This document shows, piece by piece, positions 41,827 to 49,574 of a DNA stretch of 64,000 bases. Position 1 is the first letter of the stretch, and each line of letters begins with the position of its first letter. The notes beneath the pieces were generated by a model. It saw only the letters and a list, made by a program, of their open reading frames with translations, was not told where the DNA came from and searched no databases. This stretch comes from a bacterium (GTDB lineage Bacteria > UBA8248): contig JAJEJD010000008.1 of the NCBI GenBank assembly GCA_022828125.1, forward strand, positions 62,001 through 126,000, in the 5' to 3' direction. Both the position numbers and the translations under genes were made by a program.

Positions 41827-42906
41827 TTACGCGCCCGATTTTTCGATGTGCGCGCAAAGGTAATCGCCCACTTCCCTGGTGTTCAGCGAACCGCCCAGGT
41901 CGGCCGTGGTCTTTTTCTCGCGGACGGCGGAGCGAATCGCCTCCCAGATCAGGTCCGCCGCCTTATCAAGACCCAGCGTGCTCAGCAGGATTCTTCCCGT
42001 AAGACACACCGCGAAGGGGTTCGCGATTCCCTTAAGCGCGATGTCGGGCGCCGTGCCGTGCACGGGCTCGAACATGCACACGCGCCCCGGATGAATGCAC
42101 CCCGACGCCGCGAGACCCACGCCTCCGACCAGCCCCGCGCACAGATCGCTCAGGATGTCGCCGAACATGTTGTTGGTGACGATGACGCCGAAATCCTCCG
42201 GCTTGAACAGGAGGTCCTGGCAAAGGGTGTCGATGAAGTAGTGCTCTCCCTCCACGTCCGGGAATTCCTCCGACGTCTGCCAGAATACGCGCTGCCACAG
42301 GCCGTGCGCGTGGATGATGGAGCCGTGCTTGTCCGCCATGGTCACCTTGGGATAGCCGTGTTTTCGCGCGTACTCGAAGGCGTAGCGGCAGATGCGCGAT
42401 ACGCCCTTATACGTGTTGACGTCCTCCTGGATGGCGACCTCATCCGGCGTCCCCTTCTTGAAGTTGCCGCCCACGCGCACGTTCAACCCCTCGGTGTTCT
42501 CGCGCACGACGACGAGGTCGATTTCGGCGTCCCGTTTCAGGGGAGAAAAATCAGGATGCAGCAGCGGCGCCGGCCGCAGGTTCACGTACAGGTCGAGTTC
42601 GAATCGCAGCGCGCGCAGGAGATCGCGGCAGTTCACGTCTTCGGGGATCCTGGGGTCGAGGCCCGCGCTTCCGAACAGGATGGCGTCGTGTTTTTCCGCC
42701 AGGCCGCGCACCAGGCCGTTCACGTCCTCGGGCAGCGGGGTTCCGTGTTCGAGATAGTGGAGCGCGCCGTAGTCATAGATTTCAGGCGTGACTTCCACTC
42801 CCTCGGCGCCCGCCGCCGCCCGGATCACCTCCGTCGCCACGGGCAGCACGTCGTGGCCCACGCCGTCGCCCAGGATGACGGCCAGGGAAACCTTTTTTTC
42901 GCTCAT
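41827..42906 (-). CDS. Isocitrate/isopropylmalate dehydrogenase family (tartrate/isopropylmalate type)
   Basis: 359-residue beta-decarboxylating dehydrogenase. N-terminal AVILGDGVGHDVLP; substrate-Arg region LRALRFELDLYVNLRPAPLL; RENTEGL; ADKHGSII with the catalytic Lys; and the metal/NAD signature NNMFGDILSDLCAGLVGGVGLAASG (cited from 42110-42185). FEPVHGTAPDIALKGIANP supports NAD specificity. It is the size of LeuB/TtuC. Context with ThDP and acyl-CoA enzymes argues for a hydroxy-dicarboxylate substrate rather than leucine biosynthesis. GGGGGA precedes the ATG. Confidence 0.87.
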   Translation of the reverse strand: MSEKKVSLAVILGDGVGHDVLPVATEVIRAAAGAEGVEVTPEIYDYGALHYLEHGTPLPEDVNGLVRGLAEKHDAILFGSAGLDPRIPEDVNCRDLLRALRFELDLYVNLRPAPLLHPDFSPLKRDAEIDLVVVRENTEGLNVRVGGNFKKGTPDEVAIQEDVNTYKGVSRICRYAFEYARKHGYPKVTMADKHGSIIHAHGLWQRVFWQTSEEFPDVEGEHYFIDTLCQDLLFKPEDFGVIVTNNMFGDILSDLCAGLVGGVGLAASGCIHPGRVCMFEPVHGTAPDIALKGIANPFAVCLTGRILLSTLGLDKAADLIWEAIRSAVREKKTTADLGGSLNTREVGDYLCAHIEKSGA

Positions 42907-42919
42907 GGGATTCCCCCGC

Positions 42920-44095
42920 CTAGAGGTGCTTGATGACCTTGATGCGCTGTACGGCGTCGCCCGCGAGGTGCGTCCAGACGATCGCGTCGCGCACGAGTTT
43001 CTCCACGCCCACGTCCTTCATGACGCCCGCGCCCCCGTGGATGTCCATGCACAGGTGGGTGACGCGCTGGATGACGTCCGTCGCGAAGTTCATGAGCAGG
43101 ATGGTGTGCTTCATGTCGCGGTCCGCACCCTTTTCCAGGTCGCACGCGGTGCGCATGACGTAAGCGCGAAGCGCCTCGGTGAGCATGTGCATCTCCGCGA
43201 GCTTGAGCTGTATCGCCTGATGCTCGATGATGTATTTACCGCCCTGCCAGCGCGTCCTGGCCTGGTGCATCGCCATGTCGACCGCCGCCTGGCACACGCC
43301 CAGCCCGTTGGCGGAGAGCTCCAGGTCGCCGAATTCCGACGTATCGCCCTTCCTGGCCTGAACGCCGCGGTTCACCTCGCCCACCACGTTGGCGTGCGGC
43401 ACGCGGGCGTCCTCGAAGATGAGTTCCGCGTTCTGGTAAAAGCGCCAGCCGATCTTGTCGTACACCTTGCCCACGCGGAATCCCGGCGTATCCGAAGGCA
43501 CGAGGAAGAGCGTGGTGCCCTGCGTGATGGGAACGTCTGGGTCGGTCCTGCCGTCGATGAAGAAGAGCTTGCCCACGCTCCCGTTGGCGATGTAGCGCTT
43601 GCGCCCGTTCAGCACCCACTCATCGCCCTCGCGCACCGCCTGGAGCTTCCAGCCCGTCCGCGGGTCGTCGGAAGGCATGCGGTTGTCCGAACCAGCCGAC
43701 TCTTCCGTGCCGCCTTTTCCCAGGAGATAGGTGTCGTCTTCCAGAAAGGGCTTCAGGAACCTGTCTTTCTGATCGTCCGTACAGGAGGCGGCTATCAGGT
43801 GGCTCCACTTCCAGCACTGGCTGAAGGTTTTCGAAATCGCGCTGTCGCCGCGCGCGATCTCCTCCATCACCAGCGCCTGGGTGACGAAATCGATCCCGTG
43901 GCCCCCGCGATCCTTGGGCACGACGGCGGTGCGGAAACCGAGCCTGGAGCCCTTCTTGATGATCTCCCAGTCGAAGGTCTCCCGCGGATCGGAAATCATG
44001 TCCCGCTCGAGCGATATGGGAGCGACTTCCTCTTCCGCGAATTTCCTCGCCTTATCACGCCACGCAATTTGTTCTTCGTTCAAATCGAAATTCAT
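42920..44095 (-). CDS. Acyl-CoA dehydrogenase family protein
   Basis: 391 residues with the ACAD order: N-terminal helices (LNEEQIAWRDKARKFAEEEV), middle beta domain (GTEESAGSDNRMPSDDPRTGWKL, RKRYIANG), C-terminal helices (LCMDIHGGAGVMKDVGVEKLVRDA). The place of the catalytic Glu of GCAD/MCAD appears to be Asp (KDVGVEK versus EEYPVER). FAD-dependent alpha,beta-dehydrogenation of an acyl-CoA is expected, though relatives act as monooxygenases. GAGGG precedes the ATG; 13 bp separates its stop from the dehydrogenase gene. Confidence 0.87.
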   Translation of the reverse strand: MNFDLNEEQIAWRDKARKFAEEEVAPISLERDMISDPRETFDWEIIKKGSRLGFRTAVVPKDRGGHGIDFVTQALVMEEIARGDSAISKTFSQCWKWSHLIAASCTDDQKDRFLKPFLEDDTYLLGKGGTEESAGSDNRMPSDDPRTGWKLQAVREGDEWVLNGRKRYIANGSVGKLFFIDGRTDPDVPITQGTTLFLVPSDTPGFRVGKVYDKIGWRFYQNAELIFEDARVPHANVVGEVNRGVQARKGDTSEFGDLELSANGLGVCQAAVDMAMHQARTRWQGGKYIIEHQAIQLKLAEMHMLTEALRAYVMRTACDLEKGADRDMKHTILLMNFATDVIQRVTHLCMDIHGGAGVMKDVGVEKLVRDAIVWTHLAGDAVQRIKVIKHL

Positions 44096-44170
44096 AAAAA
44101 TTCGCCCTCATCGGTAAAAGAAAACGGACTCTTTTCGAAGTCCACCAGTATATTGCAATGTTCCGGAATA

Positions 44171-45313
44171 CTAGACGGTGACCCCCTGGCTCAGGGGCAG
44201 GAACGCCTCATCCTCTTCGCGCACGAGGTCGAGTTCCCTCTCCATCTCGCGCACGAGGGGAATGACGTGCCTGCCCACGGTCTGGCATTCCTCGTGCAGG
44301 GGGAATCCCGAGAGGATGAGCAAGTCGATGCCCGCCTGCTCGATCTCGATGATCTTCCGCGCGCACTGCTCATACGAACCCACGATGGCGACGGCCGAGC
44401 CCGAGCGAATGCGACCCATGCCCGCCCAGAGGTTGGGGCCCACCATCTCCTCGCGCGTGCGGGCCTGCTGATCCTTCGTGCCCTTGCTCTCGAACGAGGA
44501 GATGACCTTGCCGCGATGGGCCAGCACCTCTGGGTCGACCCGGCTCATGACCTCCTCGGCCGCCTCGAATGCTTCTTCTTCCGTCTCGCGCGCGAATATC
44601 TGGAAGCGCGTCACGTACTTGAGCGGACGCGCCCTTCCCGCGCGCTCGCATTTCCCGTTCATGTAATCGACGCGCTCGGCCACCTGCCCGGGCGTCTCTC
44701 CCCAGAACACCGAATACTCCGCACGCCTGATGGCGATGTCCTGCGCTATCTCCGAAGCCCCCGCCATGAAGAAGGGGATCCGCGGCTTCTGCACCGGCCG
44801 GGGATACACGGTGGCGTCTTGCAGGTTGTAGAACCTGCCCTCGAAGGAGTATTTCTCCTGCGTCCAGAGGCCCTCCAGTATTTCGAGGTACTCATCCGTG
44901 CGCTCATAGCGGGTATCGTGGTCGAGCGTCTCTCCGTAGCTCGCCAGCGCGCCGCCGCCCGTCACGATGTTGTAAAGGATGCGCCCGCCCGTGAGTTCGT
45001 CGAGCGAGGCCATCATCCGCGCGCAGATGGCCGGGTCGATGATGCCCACGCGAACGGCCAGAAGCAGCTTTATCGTCTTCGTCGCAGGTCCTATGACCGC
45101 GGCGTTCACCATGCTGTCCCACGTCGGGGCCTGCGGCCCGTAGTGGCCGCTCACCTGCGACGTCGGCACCAGGATGGTGGTGAAGCCGCTTTGCTCCGCG
45201 TTTTGCGCGATGCGGGTGAACGTCTCATGGCTCGGGGGATGCTCGGCGAATTTTTGGCCGATATAGGCGCTGTCGCCGTCACAAGACATGTACCATGCAA
45301 GCTCTATGGCCAT
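44171..45313 (-). CDS. LLM-class flavin-dependent monooxygenase (SsuD-like)
   Basis: 380-residue bacterial-luciferase-like barrel. LAWYMSCDGDSAYIG at the start; the family segments FTTILVPTSQVSGHYGPQAP, LLLAVRVGIIDPAICARMMASLDELTGGRILYNIVTGG (quoted by parts) and FFMAGASEIAQDIA fit SsuD/alkanesulfonate or dimethylsulfone monooxygenases using FMNH2 or F420. ATG 45313 follows GGGGAGAG; the frame above lacks similarity. It is part of the minus catabolic operon. No dedicated flavin reductase is seen in the window. Confidence 0.86.
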   Translation of the reverse strand: MAIELAWYMSCDGDSAYIGQKFAEHPPSHETFTRIAQNAEQSGFTTILVPTSQVSGHYGPQAPTWDSMVNAAVIGPATKTIKLLLAVRVGIIDPAICARMMASLDELTGGRILYNIVTGGGALASYGETLDHDTRYERTDEYLEILEGLWTQEKYSFEGRFYNLQDATVYPRPVQKPRIPFFMAGASEIAQDIAIRRAEYSVFWGETPGQVAERVDYMNGKCERAGRARPLKYVTRFQIFARETEEEAFEAAEEVMSRVDPEVLAHRGKVISSFESKGTKDQQARTREEMVGPNLWAGMGRIRSGSAVAIVGSYEQCARKIIEIEQAGIDLLILSGFPLHEECQTVGRHVIPLVREMERELDLVREEDEAFLPLSQGVTV

Positions 45314-45413
45314 GAGGCTCTCCCCGGATCGATTACAAATGCCTGACTGAGGGGCAAGTATAGCCCCCCGCACCGCTTTTCGTCACTTGAGATCGGCGAT
45401 TCGCGCACGGGCT

Positions 45414-46274
45414 TCATTCCTCCAGAAACGACTCTATCTGCCGCCGGTAGTCCGCGTCGTTCATGTATTTCTTCATGAAATCGCCTGCGGGCACGTTTTC
45501 GAGATCTTCGGGCTGCGCGCCGTCCTTGAGCGCCTTAAGCGTGGAATAGGCCGCCCCCGCCGCCGCCATGATGGGCTGGTGGCCCTGAAGCGCGACCCGC
45601 ACGCCCAGACCGCCGAGATAATCCAGCCCCCGCACCTCCTTGGCGCTCCCGCCCAGGATGATGGGGAGGTTCACCGCAGCCGAGATGGCCTCCAACTGCG
45701 CGCGGCTCTGGACGCCCACCACGAAGATGGCGTCCACCCCCGCCGCCTCATAGGCCGTCACGCGCGCGACGGCGTCCTCCGTACCCGTGACGCGGGGCGC
45801 GCTCGTCCGGCCGGCGATCACCAGATTCGGGTCCTGGCGCCCCTCGAGAGCGGCGCGCATCTTGCCGACGCCCTCTTCAATCGTGGTGAGCTGAGCGCCA
45901 TCCGCACCGAATGGCTGGGGCAGCACCGTGTCCTCTATCGAGAGGCCCGCCACGCCGGCGGTTTCGAGTTCTTCGACCGTCCTTTTCACGTTCAGGGCGT
46001 TTCCGTAGCCGTGGTCCGCATCCACCAGCAGGGGCATCCCAGTCGCGCGGTTGATCCGCAGTGCCTGTGCGGCGAATTCCGTGAGCGTCAACAGGATGAT
46101 GTCCGGCGCGCCCAGCACGGTGAGCGAGGCGGTGGAGCCTGCGAACATCCCGACCTCGAAACCCAGGTCCTCCGCCATGCGCGCCGTGAGAGGGTCGTAG
46201 ACCGAACCGGGGTGAACGCACCTCTCGCCCGCGAGTAGGGCGCGGAATCTCTCTCGTCTCGGTGTCCAGTTCAT
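45414..46274 (-). CDS. Isocitrate lyase/PEP mutase superfamily protein (oxaloacetate decarboxylase-like)
   Basis: 286-residue TIM barrel. PGSVYDPLTARMAEDLGFEVG at the start, metal-binding VDADHGYGNALNV near residue 87, GLSIEDTVLPQPFG near 117 and AGRTSAPRV near 155. The lyase-specific KKCGH loop is absent; the corresponding place reads PQPFGADG, as in oxaloacetate decarboxylase and related members. ATG 46274 overlaps the stop of the YCII gene (ATGA). Likely carbon-carbon lyase or decarboxylase of a 2-oxo/hydroxy acid in the operon pathway. Confidence 0.85.
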   Translation of the reverse strand: MNWTPRRERFRALLAGERCVHPGSVYDPLTARMAEDLGFEVGMFAGSTASLTVLGAPDIILLTLTEFAAQALRINRATGMPLLVDADHGYGNALNVKRTVEELETAGVAGLSIEDTVLPQPFGADGAQLTTIEEGVGKMRAALEGRQDPNLVIAGRTSAPRVTGTEDAVARVTAYEAAGVDAIFVVGVQSRAQLEAISAAVNLPIILGGSAKEVRGLDYLGGLGVRVALQGHQPIMAAAGAAYSTLKALKDGAQPEDLENVPAGDFMKKYMNDADYRRQIESFLEE

Positions 46275-46663
46275 ATGACCTCGCGTCCTCCGTCCGAATA
46301 GGTGACCTTCATCGTGACCATGCCTTCGTTCAGCAGCCAGGGGCGCAAGGTGAACGTGCGCGCGCCGCTCGCGTGCATGGGGTCCGATTCGGCGATCTTT
46401 CTCGCCTCCGCGATGGAGTCGGCCCGGATGATGATCATCCCCTCTCCCTCCCAGCGCTGCTCGTCGTCGGTCCAGAAAGGCCCCGCGCCGAACATGATCC
46501 CCTTCTGTTCGAGTTCGACCTGAAATTTCAGGTGATCTTCGAGATTCTCCATCACGGGCCCCAGGCCGTTCGCGGGTTTCGTGAAGTAGACGTACATCTG
46601 CTTTTGCAGACAGCCGGCGCTGGCGTTCAGGACGTCCTGCGCACTGATTTGCGGCTCGCTCAT
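46271..46663 (-). CDS. YCII-related (dimeric alpha-beta barrel) protein
   Basis: 130 residues. The C-terminal part has the YCII pattern: MYVYFTKPANG, EDHLKFQVELEQKGIMFGAGPFW, GEGMIIIRADSIAEARKIAESDPMHASGARTFTLRPW (fold-typical D-P-x-H near the end). Family members are small stand-alone enzymes such as dehydrochlorinases or muconolactone-isomerase-like proteins. ATG 46663 follows AGGAG; the frame above it is unlikely to be coding. First gene of the 40-46.7 kb operon. Confidence 0.8.
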   Translation of the reverse strand: MSEPQISAQDVLNASAGCLQKQMYVYFTKPANGLGPVMENLEDHLKFQVELEQKGIMFGAGPFWTDDEQRWEGEGMIIIRADSIAEARKIAESDPMHASGARTFTLRPWLLNEGMVTMKVTYSDGGREVI

Positions 46664-46846
46664 GGTTCGCTCCTGTATGAGAAATGTTGAGTATGAAGAC
46701 GATTCCGGGAGGGCCACTATAGCATTTTTCATCGCATCGGCCAGCGGCCCGGGGCGTATTCGCCGGCGCGTCGAGATGGTCTTCAGCAACTTTGAGAATC
46801 CTGTCCGCCCGATACTCCTCAACCGCAAGAAATGCGCTGTGCGCCG

Positions 46847-47704
46847 CTAGCCGAGAACCAGCATCACCATGCCTGAGAGGATCAGACAGGCCCAACCCAT
46901 GCGCCTGCGCAACTCGCCCTCGCCGAGCAGGATCGACCCCATCGCCACCGTGATCAGGACGCTGACCTCGCGCGCGGGCGCGACGTAGACGATCGGCGTG
47001 AAGACGAGCGCCGTCAGCACCAGCATATACGCGAGCGGGGTGAACACGGCGATTCCGAGCACGGCGAGCTTGTGTTCGCGCCAATGCTTCACGATGAGCT
47101 TCTTGCGCGTGAAGGCGTAGGGCATCAGAAACGTGGCGCGCGCGAAGTTCGACGCGTAATCGAGCAGCAACGGAGGGATGGCGAGCGCGCTGACCGCATA
47201 GGCGTCCCAGACCGTATAGCTGCCGATGAGCACGCCGGTGGAAACCCCGAACAAGAGCGAACTCGTGCGCCGCGCGGAAGACCAGTCGAAGCCGCCGGTC
47301 AGGAACACGATGCCGACGATGATCGCCAGGCCGCCGAGGGCGATCTGGACGGTCAGATTCTCACCCAGGACGGAGACGGCGAACAGGGTCGAGAGGAACG
47401 GGCCGGTAGCCCGCGCAACCGGGTAGACCAGGGACAAATCGCCCCTGCGGTAGCCCTGCTGGAGAAGAAGGAAATAGGCCATATGCAGTGCGGCGCTGCC
47501 GACGTAGAACCCGATCTCGCGCCACTCCATGAGGGGGCGCTCCATCAGATAAACGACCACGACGACCGGCAGGTAGATCAAAACCGAGAAAACGGAAAAC
47601 AGCCAGACGAGTTCCGGCCCGCCGTTGATGCGCTTGACCAGCAGGTTCCAGGTGGCGTGACAAAAAGCAGCGGTCAGCACCAGCGAGAGAGCCAAGAAAG
47701 TCAT
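46847..47704 (-). CDS. EamA/DMT-superfamily permease
   Basis: 285 residues with ten predicted membrane helices arranged as two EamA repeats (first about 1-135, second about 145-285). ATWNLLVKRINGG at helix 1, DLSLVYPVARATGPFLSTLFAV at the end of repeat 1, and PIVYVAPAREVSVLITVAMGSILLGE in repeat 2 are typical. Drug/metabolite exporters, possibly for an amino acid or a pathway intermediate. Its stop is 183 bp from the start of the YCII gene that heads the catabolic operon. Confidence 0.85.
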   Translation of the reverse strand: MTFLALSLVLTAAFCHATWNLLVKRINGGPELVWLFSVFSVLIYLPVVVVVYLMERPLMEWREIGFYVGSAALHMAYFLLLQQGYRRGDLSLVYPVARATGPFLSTLFAVSVLGENLTVQIALGGLAIIVGIVFLTGGFDWSSARRTSSLLFGVSTGVLIGSYTVWDAYAVSALAIPPLLLDYASNFARATFLMPYAFTRKKLIVKHWREHKLAVLGIAVFTPLAYMLVLTALVFTPIVYVAPAREVSVLITVAMGSILLGEGELRRRMGWACLILSGMVMLVLG

Positions 47705-47762
47705 GGGGACACTTTACGGTCTGGAGAGCGGACGCGCCAGACGCACACGCCTGAAACGCGCT

Positions 47763-47924
47763 TCAGGCCAGTGCCTTGCGAACCGTCTCGATGCTGATGA
47801 ACATTCTCAGCGGGCGTGACGGCAGCGACTGAAACCCCATGTCGGCGTAGAACGCGCGGCGTTTTGCCGGGTCGAGCGGTTCGATGAATTTCCCTTGCGA
47901 ATCCGGTATGTCCTCAGCCGTTAC
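47763..47924 (-). pseudogene. Remnant of a TacT-like GNAT acetyltransferase toxin (C-terminal fragment)
   Basis: About 53 codons whose product ends KRRAFYADMGFQSLPSRPLRMFISIETV, the characteristic last strand-helix region of TacT/AtaT GNAT toxins (K-R-F-Y-x3-G-F-x3-P..D..L). The acetyl-CoA-binding part and N-terminal two thirds are missing; upstream sequence in this frame is antitoxin coding sequence read out of frame. It lies directly after the DUF1778-type antitoxin remnant, preserving TA gene order. Confidence 0.65.
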
Positions 47925-48138
47925 GCGCCACCCGCGCTTCGTGCAGGGCCATCGCCTCGCGCAAGGCTTCGGTCGGCTCCTGGGGCGCATCGAGGGCGGC
48001 GAGAACCACGGCGCGATCCTTGGCAGTGAGAAGTGTGCGCTCATGATCGGCAATCGTACTCCGGGCGCGCTCCAAAGCTGTGCCGGCCATGAAAGTCGTC
48101 TCGTCGATAGCGTCAGAAGGGTCGTTGAAGTTCAGCAT
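47914..48138 (-). CDS. Truncated DUF1778 (TacA-type) antitoxin
   Basis: 74 residues. FMAGTALERARSTIADHERTLLTAKDRAVVLAALDAP followed by EALREAM is the toxin-binding half of DUF1778 antitoxins. The N-terminal ribbon-helix-helix part is absent; the sequence starts MLNFNDPSDAIDE. A proper AGGAGCC-type ribosome-binding site precedes ATG 48138, so the fragment may still be made. The toxin gene behind it is broken. Probable decayed TacAT module. Confidence 0.65.
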   Translation of the reverse strand: MLNFNDPSDAIDETTFMAGTALERARSTIADHERTLLTAKDRAVVLAALDAPQEPTEALREAMALHEARVARNG

Positions 48139-48276
48139 TATCTTGGCTCCTTGGTCTTCCTGTAATGAACGGCATATTGCCGGATACCGTAAGTCTTGAA
48201 TTATTCCAGCGGCAGTGTAAAGAGAGAGCGGGGAGCGAAAATGGCGAATGCGAGTTTGGGAACTACTCCCCCCTTG

Positions 48277-48542
48277 AGGGGGCTGTTGAAAAAGTCCTCC
48301 TCGTTCCGAATTCAACTCATCTGCGCGGCTACAGACATTGCCCTAGAACAACATTGCCAACCAACGAGAGAGAAGAATCACTCCCCCCTTGAGGGGGAGT
48401 CGAAGAGCTAAGGGCGTTAGCCCGCAAGCGATTCGGTGGGGGGTATAATTCGGATGGCGATAAAACGCATTTTACCCCCCACCGAGTCAGCCTTCGCACA
48501 AAACGCTCGGCTTCCTCGACTCCCCCTCAAGGGGGGAGTGAT
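48277..48542. repeat. Type B repeat, copy 4
   Basis: Left terminal motif GGCTGTTGAAAAAGTCC (about 48280-48297), then CAACCAACGAGAGAGAAGAA and the B core (48377-48542) with nested inverted repeats. No right-hand terminal motif is recognisable; the sequence runs into CCTCAACAAAG. The gap 48139-48601 holds no gene. Confidence 0.8.
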
Positions 48543-48601
48543 ACAAATACCTCAACAAAGTGGCAAAGAGATATCGGTTACAAGTAAGTAAGAGGCACAC
48601 C

Positions 48602-49054
48602 TTACGTTCGCAGATGCCCACTCTCCTCCCGCCGCACCGTGCCGCCCACGGCGATGGCCGCGCTGAGCAGGATGAGGTTCTTGATGATGTACTGCCCCTC
48701 CAGCGTCGGGGCGAAGGGAATCTGCGTGAAGCAGACCTCGGGTAGCAGGAACAGCGGCAGAATCGTCCCCGGCATCTGGAGGAAAAGCAGAAAGAGCGCG
48801 ACGCGGATGAGCGGGCGGAAGAGCAACCCCACCCCTATCGCCACCTCCCACCAGCCGAGCAGGGGGATGAAGAAATCGGGCGGCAGCCAGTAGACCGTGC
48901 GGCGCACGAGTTCCGCCGCGGCACTGACTCCCAAGGGCTTCAGGATGCCGAACCAGATGAAGACGACGGCGAGCGAGATTCGCAGGAACAGCCGCCCGTA
49001 GCGGTTCATCCAGCCCGAGATGTGGCGATCGATTCGGTCGATGAATTGAATCAA
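48602..49054 (-). CDS. DoxX/DUF417-like small membrane protein
   Basis: 150 residues with four predicted helices. LFLRISLAVVFIWFGILKPLG, the LLGWWEVAIGVGLLFRP helix, LFLLFLQMPGTILPLF and the final KNLILLSAAIAVGG are typical of DoxX/YkgB-type proteins. The start is TTG 49054 (LIQFIDRI), supported by GGAG 6 nt upstream; the longer frame above shows no similarity and runs into repeat-adjacent sequence. Possible role in redox or stress response at the inner membrane. Confidence 0.72.
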   Translation of the reverse strand: MIQFIDRIDRHISGWMNRYGRLFLRISLAVVFIWFGILKPLGVSAAAELVRRTVYWLPPDFFIPLLGWWEVAIGVGLLFRPLIRVALFLLFLQMPGTILPLFLLPEVCFTQIPFAPTLEGQYIIKNLILLSAAIAVGGTVRREESGHLRT

Positions 49055-49169
49055 GGGAAACTCCGTCCCGGCGGCGGGCTTTGGAGCGCAACTGCATCTG
49101 CGAATATAGCCGCTTATCGCTCGCGGGGAAATGGTCCGAGGCCTTGAAATCATCCGGGCGAGACGCTTC

Positions 49170-49390
49170 GGGATTGTTGAAAAAGCCTCGTTGGGGGATA
49201 AAGGCAACCCCCCCTACCCCCCCTTGTCAGGGGGGCAAGAAAAAGCAAAAGCCCCCTCAACCGGTGGTGAGCGAACCGGCGGGGGCGTCGCCTTTTTATA
49301 CCCCCCTGACAAGGGGGGGTAGGGGGGGTTGGTTTTCATGCAGGTGAAAGGGCAATCAAACCGACCGACGAGGCCTTTTTCAACAACCCC
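49170..49390. repeat. Type A palindromic repeat, copy 6, with matching terminal inverted repeats
   Basis: Left end GGGATTGTTGAAAAAGCCTC (from about 49170), right end GAGGCCTTTTTCAACAACCC (to about 49390): about 20 bp inverted with one indel and one mismatch, and extending to CGT/ACG. The GC-rich arms lie at about 49205-49236 and 49298-49331. It sits between divergent genes. The rest of 49055-49574 has no gene. Confidence 0.85.
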
Positions 49391-49574
49391 GCTTTTCTCC
49401 TTCCCTCGCGCCGACGCCTCGGCTGGGAAAATGCAAAAGTCATAAAGTCTCCAAATTGAAAAACGCGCGGCGTTCGCGCATAATTTCCTCACATTCTATT
49501 CATGGAAACGCGGAAAGAGCGGGCGGCCCCGTCTCGGGCGCCGCGGGCCTCATTCTCGAACTCAGGAGGTGCGT

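Noticed and set aside
42788-45346. 852-codon plus-strand open frame
   Set aside because: It lies antisense to the acyl-CoA dehydrogenase and LLM genes, which have clear family motifs; long antisense frames are expected in high-GC DNA.
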